In this document: one piece after another, positions 1-4,701 of the stretch | Position numbering within the stretch: the stretch's first letter is position 1 | Layout: the number at the start of each line of letters is the position of its first letter | DNA from: DATFAS01 sp035254305 | GTDB lineage: Bacteria; Bacillota; Bacilli; Aneurinibacillales; RAOX-1 | Direction: 5' to 3' | Length of the DNA stretch: 6,341 nt | Assembly (NCBI GenBank): GCA_035254305.1 | Contig: DATFAS010000271.1 | Location: forward strand, 1 to 6,341 | Made by a program: the position numbers and the translations under genes | Notes under the pieces: generated by a model | Told to the model about the DNA's origin: nothing | What the model saw: only the letters and a program-made list of their open reading frames with translations | Databases searched by the model: none

Positions 1-2
1 TA

Positions 3-305
3 GGTCTGCCTGTTTCTTCTGGAGTGATAGAGGGACGAGCACGTGTCATCTTAAACATGGAAGAAGCTGAACTAGAGGATGGAGATATCTTAGTCACCAC
101 CTTTACTGACCCTAGCTGGACACCCTTGTTTGTATCTATAAAAGGGCTAGTCACCGAAGTCGGTGGATTAATGACTCATGGAGCAGTGATCGCACGCGAA
201 TATGGCTTACCAGCAGTTGTCGGAGTAGAAAATGCTACCAAACGGATAAAAGATGGGCAGCGAATTCGCGTGCATGGAACAGAAGGGTATATCGAAATAT
301 TGTAA
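3..305 (+). CDS. rph: C-terminal swivelling phosphohistidine domain of a rifampicin phosphotransferase / PEP-synthase-like protein (5' end outside window)
   Basis: Only the last 100 residues are visible; the frame is open from base 3 and ends at TAA 303-305. The segment is a PEP-utilising-enzyme mobile domain. It starts GLPVSSGVIEGRARV, has the conserved GG-x-MTHGAVIAREYGLPAVVGV block (no more than 20 residues quoted here) and ends HGTEGYIEIL. The His of the MTHG motif (codon 177-179) is the residue that carries the phosphate between the ATP site and the acceptor site in this family. In Rph the acceptor is rifampicin, with ATP as donor, giving inactive phospho-rifampicin, AMP and phosphate. 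The ending is typical of Rph and of the related B. subtilis Pps, so the domain call is firm while the choice between Rph and another PEP-synthase-like enzyme is inference, because the ATP-grasp and drug-binding domains are not visible. The gene converges on the cotA-like gene 165 bases downstream. Confidence 0.85.
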   Translation, partial: GLPVSSGVIEGRARVILNMEEAELEDGDILVTTFTDPSWTPLFVSIKGLVTEVGGLMTHGAVIAREYGLPAVVGVENATKRIKDGQRIRVHGTEGYIEIL

Positions 306-445
306 TACAGGCCGTGATTGGAATTAGAACGCCATTTACTAACTTAAATCCTGTTGTCAGCCACCGAGTTGTTGTGGCTAAAATAGTAAAATCCTTCATC
401 AGCTTCGGGATGGCAACGATCATGCTCGTTGATTAATCGTTGCAA

Positions 446-480
446 ATCCCCCCTACGTTTTGGGAGGATATTATTTATTT
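446..480 (+). terminator. Candidate intrinsic terminator of the rph-like gene, overlapping the 3' end of the convergent cotA
   Basis: An 8-base stem (446-453 with 462-469, one C/A mismatch) closes an 8-base loop and is followed by a T-rich run that includes the cotA stop codon. It is the best terminator candidate for the + gene ending at 305, but the mismatch and interrupted T-run make it only moderate. Two other short inverted repeats lie upstream in the same gap: AGCCAC/GTGGCT (359-364 with 374-379) and CAACGAT/ATCGTTG (414-420 with 436-442). Neither is followed by a T-run. Confidence 0.4.
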
Positions 481-2030
481 TTCCTTTTTACGAAAAACGG
501 CCGCATCATCTCATGATCTTCATGTTCTAGAATGTGGCAATGCCAAACATACTTTCCACTAAAAGGCCCGAAGCGGGCAATAATGCGAGTGACCTCACCG
601 GGGTTAGCCCTGACCGTATCCTTAAGTCCCCGTTCATTCGGAACCGGAGGAACAGGAGGTCTAGTGAAGACAAGTTTTCCTGTCTTGTTAAAATGATCTA
701 CATTAAAACGTTGCCTGTTTAAAATCCGGAAGTGAACGAGATGTAGATGTATGGGGTGTGTGTCGGGCGTGGTGTTTATCAAGTTCCATATTTCCACGCC
801 ATTCAGGTGCGGTTTTTCCGTAACGGGTTCATTCCATTTCTTATTATTCAGCAGTAACATCAAGCGTCCAAATCGATCCTTGCTCTCCACCAAAGACAGA
901 TTTCTGATTTTGCTCGCTTGCTTCACTGATAATGGGGCGATTCGACTGAGTTGGCCGGGAACCGTACTGGTATCTTTGCTGCTTAACGGACGAGTCACCC
1001 TAAATTGCATGACTAAACCCGTCGATCTGGAATTAGCAGGAGTACCGTCCGGAAACGGAGCTGGCGCACTGTTTTTTAAGGTAATGGTTTGACCCTTAAA
1101 CTTTGAAAAATCAACAATCACATCAGCACGTTCGGCAGGTCCAAGCATGATCTTTTTTACGCTTACGGGTGTGCGAAGAAGTCCTCCATCTGTACCGATT
1201 TGAATAAAGGGCTGATTTGAAGTGAGGGTTAATGTATAAAAGCGGGCATTGGAACCATTGAGTAGGCGAAATCGATATTTACGGGGCTCTACTTCCAAAA
1301 AAGGCCAAACCTTCCCGTTTACCAATATTGTATCCCCAAAAAATTCAGGGACGATGGAAGGGGTAGGAAGATTAGGAGAAGCAGGCGTTGGCTTTTTTGG
1401 ATAAAACAATGAACCATCCTGATTAAAAGATCGATCCTGGATAACCAAAGGAATTTCAAATTTACCTTTAGGTAGATTTAGTGATTGTTCGTTTTTATCG
1501 CGAAGAAGGTAAAATCCCGCTAGCCCAGCGTAGACGTTCAAGCGTGTGATCCCTAGTGCGTGGTCATGATACCAGAGGGTCGTTGCTCGCTGGCGATTGG
1601 GGTAGCGATATACTTTTCGTTTAAAAAATGGTCCGGTTTTCTTAAATCCCCTCGTAAACCATGCATCGGGATGGCCGTCACTATCAGGAGGCGAGACGCC
1701 ATCATGCACATGGACAACCGTCCTTACTTGCGGAGCCCCCTTGTTGGCACCATGAAGGGTTTTGTCCACGGGGAGAAGATGACGGCTAGGTAGCTTGTTG
1801 AGCCATAAAACCCGTACAAACTCATTTCGTTTTACTTCAATTGTAGGACCTGGAAATTTCCCTTCATATCCCCATACACGGGTTGGAGGTAGATCTCGGT
1901 GAAGTTTTTGGCGAAACTCCTTCATTCTTACCACATAATTTGTATTTTTCAGGTTTTGTGATACGGGTTTGAGGACGCTGGGAATAGGGAGTCTGTCGAC
2001 AAATGGGCGGAGCCGTTTTTTTAATTTCAA
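471..2030 (-). CDS. cotA: CotA-like spore coat laccase (multicopper oxidase)
   Basis: A 519-residue three-domain multicopper oxidase, recognisably close to B. subtilis CotA (513 residues) from the start (FVDRLPIPSVLKP, HRDLPPTR-WGY, FPGPTIEVKRNE) to the end. Such enzymes oxidise phenols, ABTS or bilirubin at a type 1 copper and reduce O2 to water at a trinuclear cluster; CotA sits in the outer spore coat. Copper ligands are present: H107/H109 (HVH), H155/H157 (WYHDHA), H425/H428/H430 (THPIHLH), and H497-C498-H499 with H503 and axial M508 (WHCHILEHEDHEMM). The acidic residues known to assist O2 reduction in CotA are kept (D118, E504). There is no signal peptide, as expected for a coat protein. 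Oddities: HxHGG is HVHDG, with Asp110 where Gly is usual, and the two disulfide cysteines of CotA are absent, leaving C498 as the only Cys. The start is TTG at 2028-2030, chosen for its strong ribosome binding site. A CATTTACTA at 2071-2079 (- strand) is one base from a sigma-K -10, but no matching -35 is seen. Confidence 0.93.
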   Translation of the reverse strand: MKLKKRLRPFVDRLPIPSVLKPVSQNLKNTNYVVRMKEFRQKLHRDLPPTRVWGYEGKFPGPTIEVKRNEFVRVLWLNKLPSRHLLPVDKTLHGANKGAPQVRTVVHVHDGVSPPDSDGHPDAWFTRGFKKTGPFFKRKVYRYPNRQRATTLWYHDHALGITRLNVYAGLAGFYLLRDKNEQSLNLPKGKFEIPLVIQDRSFNQDGSLFYPKKPTPASPNLPTPSIVPEFFGDTILVNGKVWPFLEVEPRKYRFRLLNGSNARFYTLTLTSNQPFIQIGTDGGLLRTPVSVKKIMLGPAERADVIVDFSKFKGQTITLKNSAPAPFPDGTPANSRSTGLVMQFRVTRPLSSKDTSTVPGQLSRIAPLSVKQASKIRNLSLVESKDRFGRLMLLLNNKKWNEPVTEKPHLNGVEIWNLINTTPDTHPIHLHLVHFRILNRQRFNVDHFNKTGKLVFTRPPVPPVPNERGLKDTVRANPGEVTRIIARFGPFSGKYVWHCHILEHEDHEMMRPFFVKRKNK

Positions 2031-2038
2031 TTGAGCTT

Positions 2039-2046
2039 CTCCTCCT
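2039..2046 (-). promoter_or_regulatory. Ribosome binding site that fixes the TTG start of cotA
   Basis: On the minus strand AGGAGGAG lies 8 bases upstream of TTG (2030-2028). It is near-perfect anti-SD sequence at ideal spacing, with no ATG in that frame in range, so the unusual start codon is well supported. Confidence 0.85.
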
Positions 2047-2169
2047 ATTTTTAGCTAACTGATTTCTATATAGTAAATGCTCCACAGCAATAATTGACTA
2101 GACGTTTGCTTGGGTTAAAGGGAAATTTTGTTAAGTAACGAGGTTCAATAGTTCAGGAAGGATGCATTC

Positions 2170-2194
2170 TGGGATACGGTTAACATGAAAAAAC
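2170..2194 (+). repeat. Interspersed short repeat, copy 1
   Basis: Reads TGGGATACGGTTAACATGAA then AAAAC. By eye it is identical at 23 of 25 positions to 5686-5710 and more loosely similar to 4517-4541, all in the same orientation. Just upstream, AGGATGCATTCT (2159-2170) resembles the AGAATGTTCT that precedes the 5686 copy, so homology may extend left. The core contains the palindrome GTTAAC. Function unknown. Confidence 0.7.
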
Positions 2195-2215
2195 TTTTCT
2201 TCCATCTCTCATAGT
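2192..2215 (-). pseudogene. Tiny relic of a SRPBCC/AHSA1-like gene
   Basis: Matches 5915-5938, inside the SRPBCC gene, at 23 of 24 bases. Read on the minus strand it gives T-M-R-D-G-R-K-V, against T-M-G-D-G-R-K-V in the intact gene, and then runs out of homology. It abuts and overlaps by three bases (AAC) the repeat at 2170-2194, which matches sequence just past the 3' end of the same gene. The order and orientation are those of the intact locus with about 207 bases missing between, so this looks like a deleted duplicate. It cannot encode a functional protein. Confidence 0.65.
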
Positions 2216-2226
2216 TAAATAGCAAG

Positions 2227-2262
2227 AAAAAAAGGCTTCCAATAAAGGAAGTCTATCTTTTT
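2227..2262. terminator. Terminator-like hairpin, best oriented leftward, possibly bidirectional
   Basis: GGCTTCC (2234-2240) pairs with GGAAGTC (2247-2253), with one G-U pair, around an AATAAA loop. Seven A's precede it (2227-2233) and TATCTTTTT follows. Read leftward the stem runs straight into seven T's, a textbook intrinsic terminator; read rightward the T-run starts a few bases later. No complete - gene lies immediately upstream to need a leftward terminator, so its client is unclear. It may be left over from a rearrangement, like the relic beside it, or may stop antisense transcription from reaching cotA. Confidence 0.5.
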
Positions 2263-2265
2263 GGC

Positions 2266-2314
2266 CATATAGTAGAGTCCAAGCATTTTAGTAGAAATAT
2301 ACATAAGGTATAGT
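2266..2314 (+). promoter_or_regulatory. Candidate promoter region of the metallophosphoesterase gene
   Basis: Two sequences fit the sigma-K -10 pattern CATAnnnTA: CATATAGTA (2266-2274) and CATAAGGTA (2302-2310). The second overlaps TATAGT (2309-2314), a possible sigma-A -10. None has a convincing -35 at the right distance, and such short AT-rich matches can arise by chance. Transcription starting just after 2314 would give a leader of roughly 20 bases before the coding start. Confidence 0.3.
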
Positions 2315-2324
2315 AGCTAAAATG

Positions 2325-2334
2325 AAGGAGAGGG
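2325..2334 (+). promoter_or_regulatory. Ribosome binding site that fixes the TTG start of the metallophosphoesterase gene
   Basis: AAGGAGAGGG ends 6 bases before TTG 2341-2343; the AGGAG core ends 10 bases before it. The nearby ATG at 2336 is in another frame that stops after five codons, and the real frame has a TGA at 2323-2325, so TTG is the only start with a usable site. Confidence 0.7.
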
Positions 2335-2340
2335 TATGGA

Positions 2341-3228
2341 TTGCCAAAATTAAATACTCAATCGTTAGATAAATTGAAAAAAATGAAGAAGAAAAATGAA
2401 TTTACTTTTGTATTTTTTGGGGATACGAGAGGGACGGGTGGGAAAAATCAAATTGCGCCAGAATTGAAGGACATTATTAAACAAATCAATGGACTGAAGT
2501 CAACTCCCGCATTTGTTTTACATGGTGGAGATATTGCCAACACAGGTACTATTAGGAACTTTGATAATTTTTTGAGCATTATTGGCCCCGTAAGCGATAG
2601 GATACCTTTTTTTGTGATTCCGGGAAATCATGAGGTTTATCAGCCTGATAAAACAAAAAATCAATTTAATCTGGCCAATTTTCATGAAAAATTCGGACCC
2701 GATAAATTTGTGATTCGTGTTCCTGCTAGTTTTAACTTTCAAGTCTTGGCGGAGAATAACATAACCGATTTGCCACCGATACCTAGAAAGAACAATAAGA
2801 ATATAAAAGACGTCCACTATGGATTTGACGTCCAAAATATTTCAGCGATGGAAGCTATAGTGCGTAATCGTTCAGGAAGGTCGATCATTGCCTTTCACGC
2901 TCCACCAGACATAAACAAATGTTGGGGTACACATGGTATGGGTCCAAACCAGACCCAAAGATTTCTCAAAGGAGTAGTCGATAAACATCCTCATAAAATA
3001 CCACTTATTTTAACTAGCCATATTCATGGATTCAGTGTTGATAAAAGAGGAAGCACTTCTTATGTTTTATCTGGTGGTGGAGGAGCACCTTTTGAGACTG
3101 CATGTGTGCATCGAATCATCAACTTTGTGGTATTTAGAGTAACGAGCACATCGATTACCTATCAAGTGCATTGGAGATTACGGAATGAGAAAACATGGAA
3201 AGTAACAAAAACCATCAAAGTACAATAA
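2341..3228 (+). CDS. Calcineurin-like metallophosphoesterase
   Basis: A 295-residue protein with the ordered metal-binding motifs of the calcineurin-like phosphoesterase fold: GDTRG (D28), GGDIANTG (D64), PGNHE (N96, H97), FHAPP (H186) and SHIHG (H227, H229). These bind a two-metal centre that hydrolyses phosphomonoesters or phosphodiesters. The first motif is D-x-R (Arg30) rather than the common D-x-H, a variant seen in several subfamilies, so one metal site may differ. There is no signal peptide or membrane segment; the Lys-rich start (residues 11-19) suggests a cytoplasmic or, less likely, spore-associated protein. Substrate cannot be told from sequence. It starts at TTG and reads away from cotA. 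A terminator about 70 bases after the stop suggests a single-gene transcript. Confidence 0.88.
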   Translation: MPKLNTQSLDKLKKMKKKNEFTFVFFGDTRGTGGKNQIAPELKDIIKQINGLKSTPAFVLHGGDIANTGTIRNFDNFLSIIGPVSDRIPFFVIPGNHEVYQPDKTKNQFNLANFHEKFGPDKFVIRVPASFNFQVLAENNITDLPPIPRKNNKNIKDVHYGFDVQNISAMEAIVRNRSGRSIIAFHAPPDINKCWGTHGMGPNQTQRFLKGVVDKHPHKIPLILTSHIHGFSVDKRGSTSYVLSGGGGAPFETACVHRIINFVVFRVTSTSITYQVHWRLRNEKTWKVTKTIKVQ

Positions 3229-3297
3229 TAGCTGAAATATTGTATTATATTCGTGAAAAACATATCTAGGATGACCGTGCTAATGGGAATCTTTAGC

Positions 3298-3331
3298 ATA
3301 GGGGTGGTTCTTATAGCTACGCCTATTTTTG
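3298..3331 (+). terminator. Intrinsic terminator of the metallophosphoesterase gene (terminator family copy A)
   Basis: ATAGGGGTGGT (3298-3308) pairs with GCTACGCCTAT (3316-3326), with one G/G mismatch and two G-U pairs, around a 7-base loop, followed by TTTTT. By hand alignment it matches the terminator at 5608-5642 at about 28 of 35 positions, including loop and tail. Similarity seems to run a further 15 or so bases beyond the T-run, more than function alone would require. A shorter perfect inverted repeat, TGCTAA/TTAGCA (3278-3298), abuts it. Confidence 0.7.
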
Positions 3332-3397
3332 TTACAGAACTATTGGGCAGGCACTTAAATAATTTTTTTCACAAAAAATATCAGTCTCTCTTTGTAA

Positions 3398-3403
3398 TAT
3401 AAT
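3398..3403 (+). promoter_or_regulatory. Candidate sigma-A -10 element for the FabK-like gene
   Basis: A consensus TATAAT about 85 bases before the coding start, in the only intergenic stretch between the upstream terminator and this gene. No recognisable -35 lies 16-18 bases upstream (that stretch is A-rich) and there is no TG extension. Confidence 0.35.
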
Positions 3404-3467
3404 GGTAAAATTGTAAGTAATATTTAGTCATCTTGGATTCACTTGCGATAGAAATTTAAACAAATAT

Positions 3468-3477
3468 AAAAGGAGGG
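3468..3477 (+). promoter_or_regulatory. Ribosome binding site that fixes the TTG start of the FabK-like gene
   Basis: AAAGGAGGGG lies 9 bases before TTG 3487-3489. Strength and spacing are ideal, and the protein begins at the normal family N-terminus (MKTR-TE), so the TTG start is secure. Confidence 0.85.
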
Positions 3478-3486
3478 GCAGAGATA

Positions 3487-4452
3487 TTGAAGACAAGAGT
3501 GACTGAGATTTTTGGAATTGAGTATCCGATTATACAAGGAGGATTAGCTTACCTGGCTTATGCCGAACTAGCTTCGGCTGTCTCGAATGCAGGTGGACTT
3601 GGACAAATTACTGCGGCAACGCTAGGTATGCCTGAAAAACTTCGGGAGGAAATCCGTAAAGTACGTAGGCTTACTAATAAACCATTTGCCGTAAGTTTTG
3701 CCATTGCAAGACATGACGGGCACTATCAGGAATTGCTCGAAGTTGCTATTGAAGAAAAGGTGCCTGCGATTTCTATAACTGGAGCGAATCCACAACCTGT
3801 TTTTGAACGGATTAAGGGAGAAAATATTCGAACTCTTGTCCTTGTTGCGGGTGTTAGACAAGCACAGAAAGCAGAAGAACTAGGTGCTGATGCGGTAATG
3901 GCGGTTGGACAGGAAGGCGGAGGGCATTTAGGACGTGAGGATATTGGTACAATGGTACTTATTCCTCGTGTTGTAGATTCTGTATCCATTCCGGTAATTG
4001 CAAGTGGAGGTATTGGTGATGGACGTGGTTTATTGGCGGCTCTTACACTTGGCGCAGAAGGAATTGAAATGGGTACTCGCTTCATTGCTACGCAGGAGTG
4101 TTTTCAAGCAAGCAAAGAATATAAACAAGCGATTCTAGATGCAAAAGAGACAGACACAGTAATTATAAAAAAGACATTAGGTGCTCCGGGGCGTGTTCTT
4201 AGATCAGACTTTACACTCAATATTATTAATCATGAACAAAGTGGAGCCACTTATGAAGATCTAAAAAATATGATTAGCGGACAAGCCAATTGCAGGTTTA
4301 TTTATGATGGTTATAATGCAGAAGGGTTCGGGTGGGGCGGTCAGGTTATTGGACTAATTAATAGTATCCCTACAGTTCAAGAATTGTTTGAAGAAATGAT
4401 ATCTACGGCAGAACAAGGACAGAGACGTTTGGAGAAGATCCTCCAAAAATAG
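3487..4452 (+). CDS. FabK / nitronate monooxygenase family FMN-dependent TIM-barrel flavoprotein
   Basis: A 321-residue protein, full length for the family (pneumococcal FabK is about 324). It opens MKTRVTEIFGIEYPIIQGG, the FabK/2-nitropropane-dioxygenase start, where QGG (17-19) lies at the flavin. Other family blocks are AVSNAGGLGQI (31-41), GADAVMAVGQEGGGHLG (133-149) with the active-site His147, IASGGIGDGRG (171-181) for FMN phosphate binding, and GAEGIEMGTRFIATQE (189-204). FabK reduces enoyl-ACP with NAD(P)H in fatty acid synthesis; its relatives oxidise nitronates or act on other substrates. Sequence motifs alone do not separate these, and no fatty-acid gene lies beside it, so specificity is open. 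No signal peptide; cytoplasmic. Spacing to neighbours (over 240 bases each side, with a terminator on each side) suggests a monocistronic gene. Confidence 0.9.
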   Translation: MKTRVTEIFGIEYPIIQGGLAYLAYAELASAVSNAGGLGQITAATLGMPEKLREEIRKVRRLTNKPFAVSFAIARHDGHYQELLEVAIEEKVPAISITGANPQPVFERIKGENIRTLVLVAGVRQAQKAEELGADAVMAVGQEGGGHLGREDIGTMVLIPRVVDSVSIPVIASGGIGDGRGLLAALTLGAEGIEMGTRFIATQECFQASKEYKQAILDAKETDTVIIKKTLGAPGRVLRSDFTLNIINHEQSGATYEDLKNMISGQANCRFIYDGYNAEGFGWGGQVIGLINSIPTVQELFEEMISTAEQGQRRLEKILQK

Positions 4453-4477
4453 AACGAATGGTAATTTGGATTTGCTC

Positions 4478-4512
4478 GGGAGCAGGTGAATTTTACTGCT
4501 CCTTATTCTTGT
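4478..4512 (+). terminator. Intrinsic terminator of the FabK-like gene (terminator family member)
   Basis: GGAGCAG (4479-4485) pairs perfectly with CTGCTCC (4496-4502), extendable by a G-U pair, around a 10-base loop, followed by the T-rich TTATTCTTGTTATTTTA. The stem and tail resemble the terminator at 5608-5642 (GGAGTAG...CTACTCC then TATTTTTGGTTATT), though more loosely than copy A does. Confidence 0.75.
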
Positions 4513-4541
4513 TATTTTATGGGATTCGACTTAACATGTAT
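4511..4541 (+). repeat. Interspersed short repeat, copy 2
   Basis: TTATGGGATTCGACTTAACA then TGTAT corresponds to 5677-5706 at about 24 of 31 positions with a one-base gap (hand alignment). It begins in the tail of the terminator just upstream. The shared core is TATGGGAT..G..TTAACATG. Confidence 0.5.
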
Positions 4542-4559
4542 CGTTGTCAAGTTAAAACT

Positions 4560-4592
4560 CTAACTTAATTCTAATTTAATTCTAATTTATAT
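4560..4592 (+). repeat. Three imperfect 11-base tandem repeats upstream of the cupredoxin lipoprotein gene
   Basis: CTAACTTAATT, CTAATTTAATT and CTAATTTATAT follow one another without gaps. An 11-base period places each unit on the same face of the helix, which is the usual geometry of OmpR/PhoB-type response-regulator sites. AAGTTA/TAACTT (4549-4554 with 4561-4566) forms a small inverted repeat at its left edge. The block ends 65 bases upstream of the presumed -10. A regulatory role is inference; it could also be simple AT-rich sequence. Confidence 0.5.
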
Positions 4593-4654
4593 CCGCAACC
4601 CTCTGGGACAATTGAACTTAAAAAAGTCTTGGCAAATACTGTGTATTTGTTATG

Positions 4655-4663
4655 TGCTATACT
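4655..4663 (+). promoter_or_regulatory. Extended -10 promoter of the cupredoxin lipoprotein gene
   Basis: TGCTATACT has the TG extension plus a 5/6 match to TATAAT. TTGGCA (4629-4634) is upstream, but 23 bases away, too far to be its -35, so this would rely on the extended -10 or an activator. The start codon lies 38 bases downstream, after AAGGGGG (4688-4694). That site is inside a short AAACC/GGTTT inverted repeat (4682-4697) that could partly mask it. Confidence 0.5.
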
Positions 4664-4701
4664 TTTCAAGTGAATTTGATTAAACCTAAGGGGGTTTCAA
4701 A

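Larger units (their letters stand above)
2031..2340. other. 310-base divergent intergenic region between cotA and the metallophosphoesterase gene
   Basis: No gene is seen here. From left to right it holds the cotA leader and ribosome binding site (2031-2046), presumed cotA promoter sequence, a chimeric relic similar to sequences in and beside the SRPBCC gene at the right of the window (2170-2215), a terminator-like hairpin with an A-run on one side and a T-run on the other (2227-2262), and the promoter and ribosome binding site region of the metallophosphoesterase gene (2266-2340). Confidence 0.7.

Noticed and set aside
235..423. 62-codon minus-strand frame overlapping the rph-like 3' end
   Set aside because: Overlaps conserved coding sequence of the swivel domain on the other strand and has no family likeness.
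314..436. 40-codon + frame starting GTG after the rph-like gene
   Set aside because: No ribosome binding site, no recognisable similarity, and it spans two inverted repeats; more likely non-coding.
534..1092. Two + strand frames inside cotA
   Set aside because: Antisense to conserved multicopper oxidase sequence, with no ribosome binding sites or recognisable motifs.
1864..2085. Minus-strand ATG frame overlapping the start of cotA
   Set aside because: Out of frame with cotA; the cotA frame is fixed by homology and by the AGGAGGAG site before TTG.
2868..2882. GTTCAGGAAGG shared between 2151-2161 and the metallophosphoesterase gene
   Set aside because: Only 11 bases, with no extension on either side; chance similarity is likely.
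3253..3402. 49-codon + frame starting GTG, with a hydrophobic stretch (MTVLMGIFSIGVVLIATPIFV), as a possible small membrane protein
   Set aside because: No ribosome binding site precedes it, and it runs through the terminator at 3298-3331, which resembles a proven-looking terminator at 5608. The hydrophobic stretch is best explained as a by-product of T-rich terminator sequence.
3726..4085. 119-codon minus-strand frame inside the FabK-like gene
   Set aside because: Antisense of conserved FMN-binding coding sequence; Pro/Ser-rich composition typical of such shadows.
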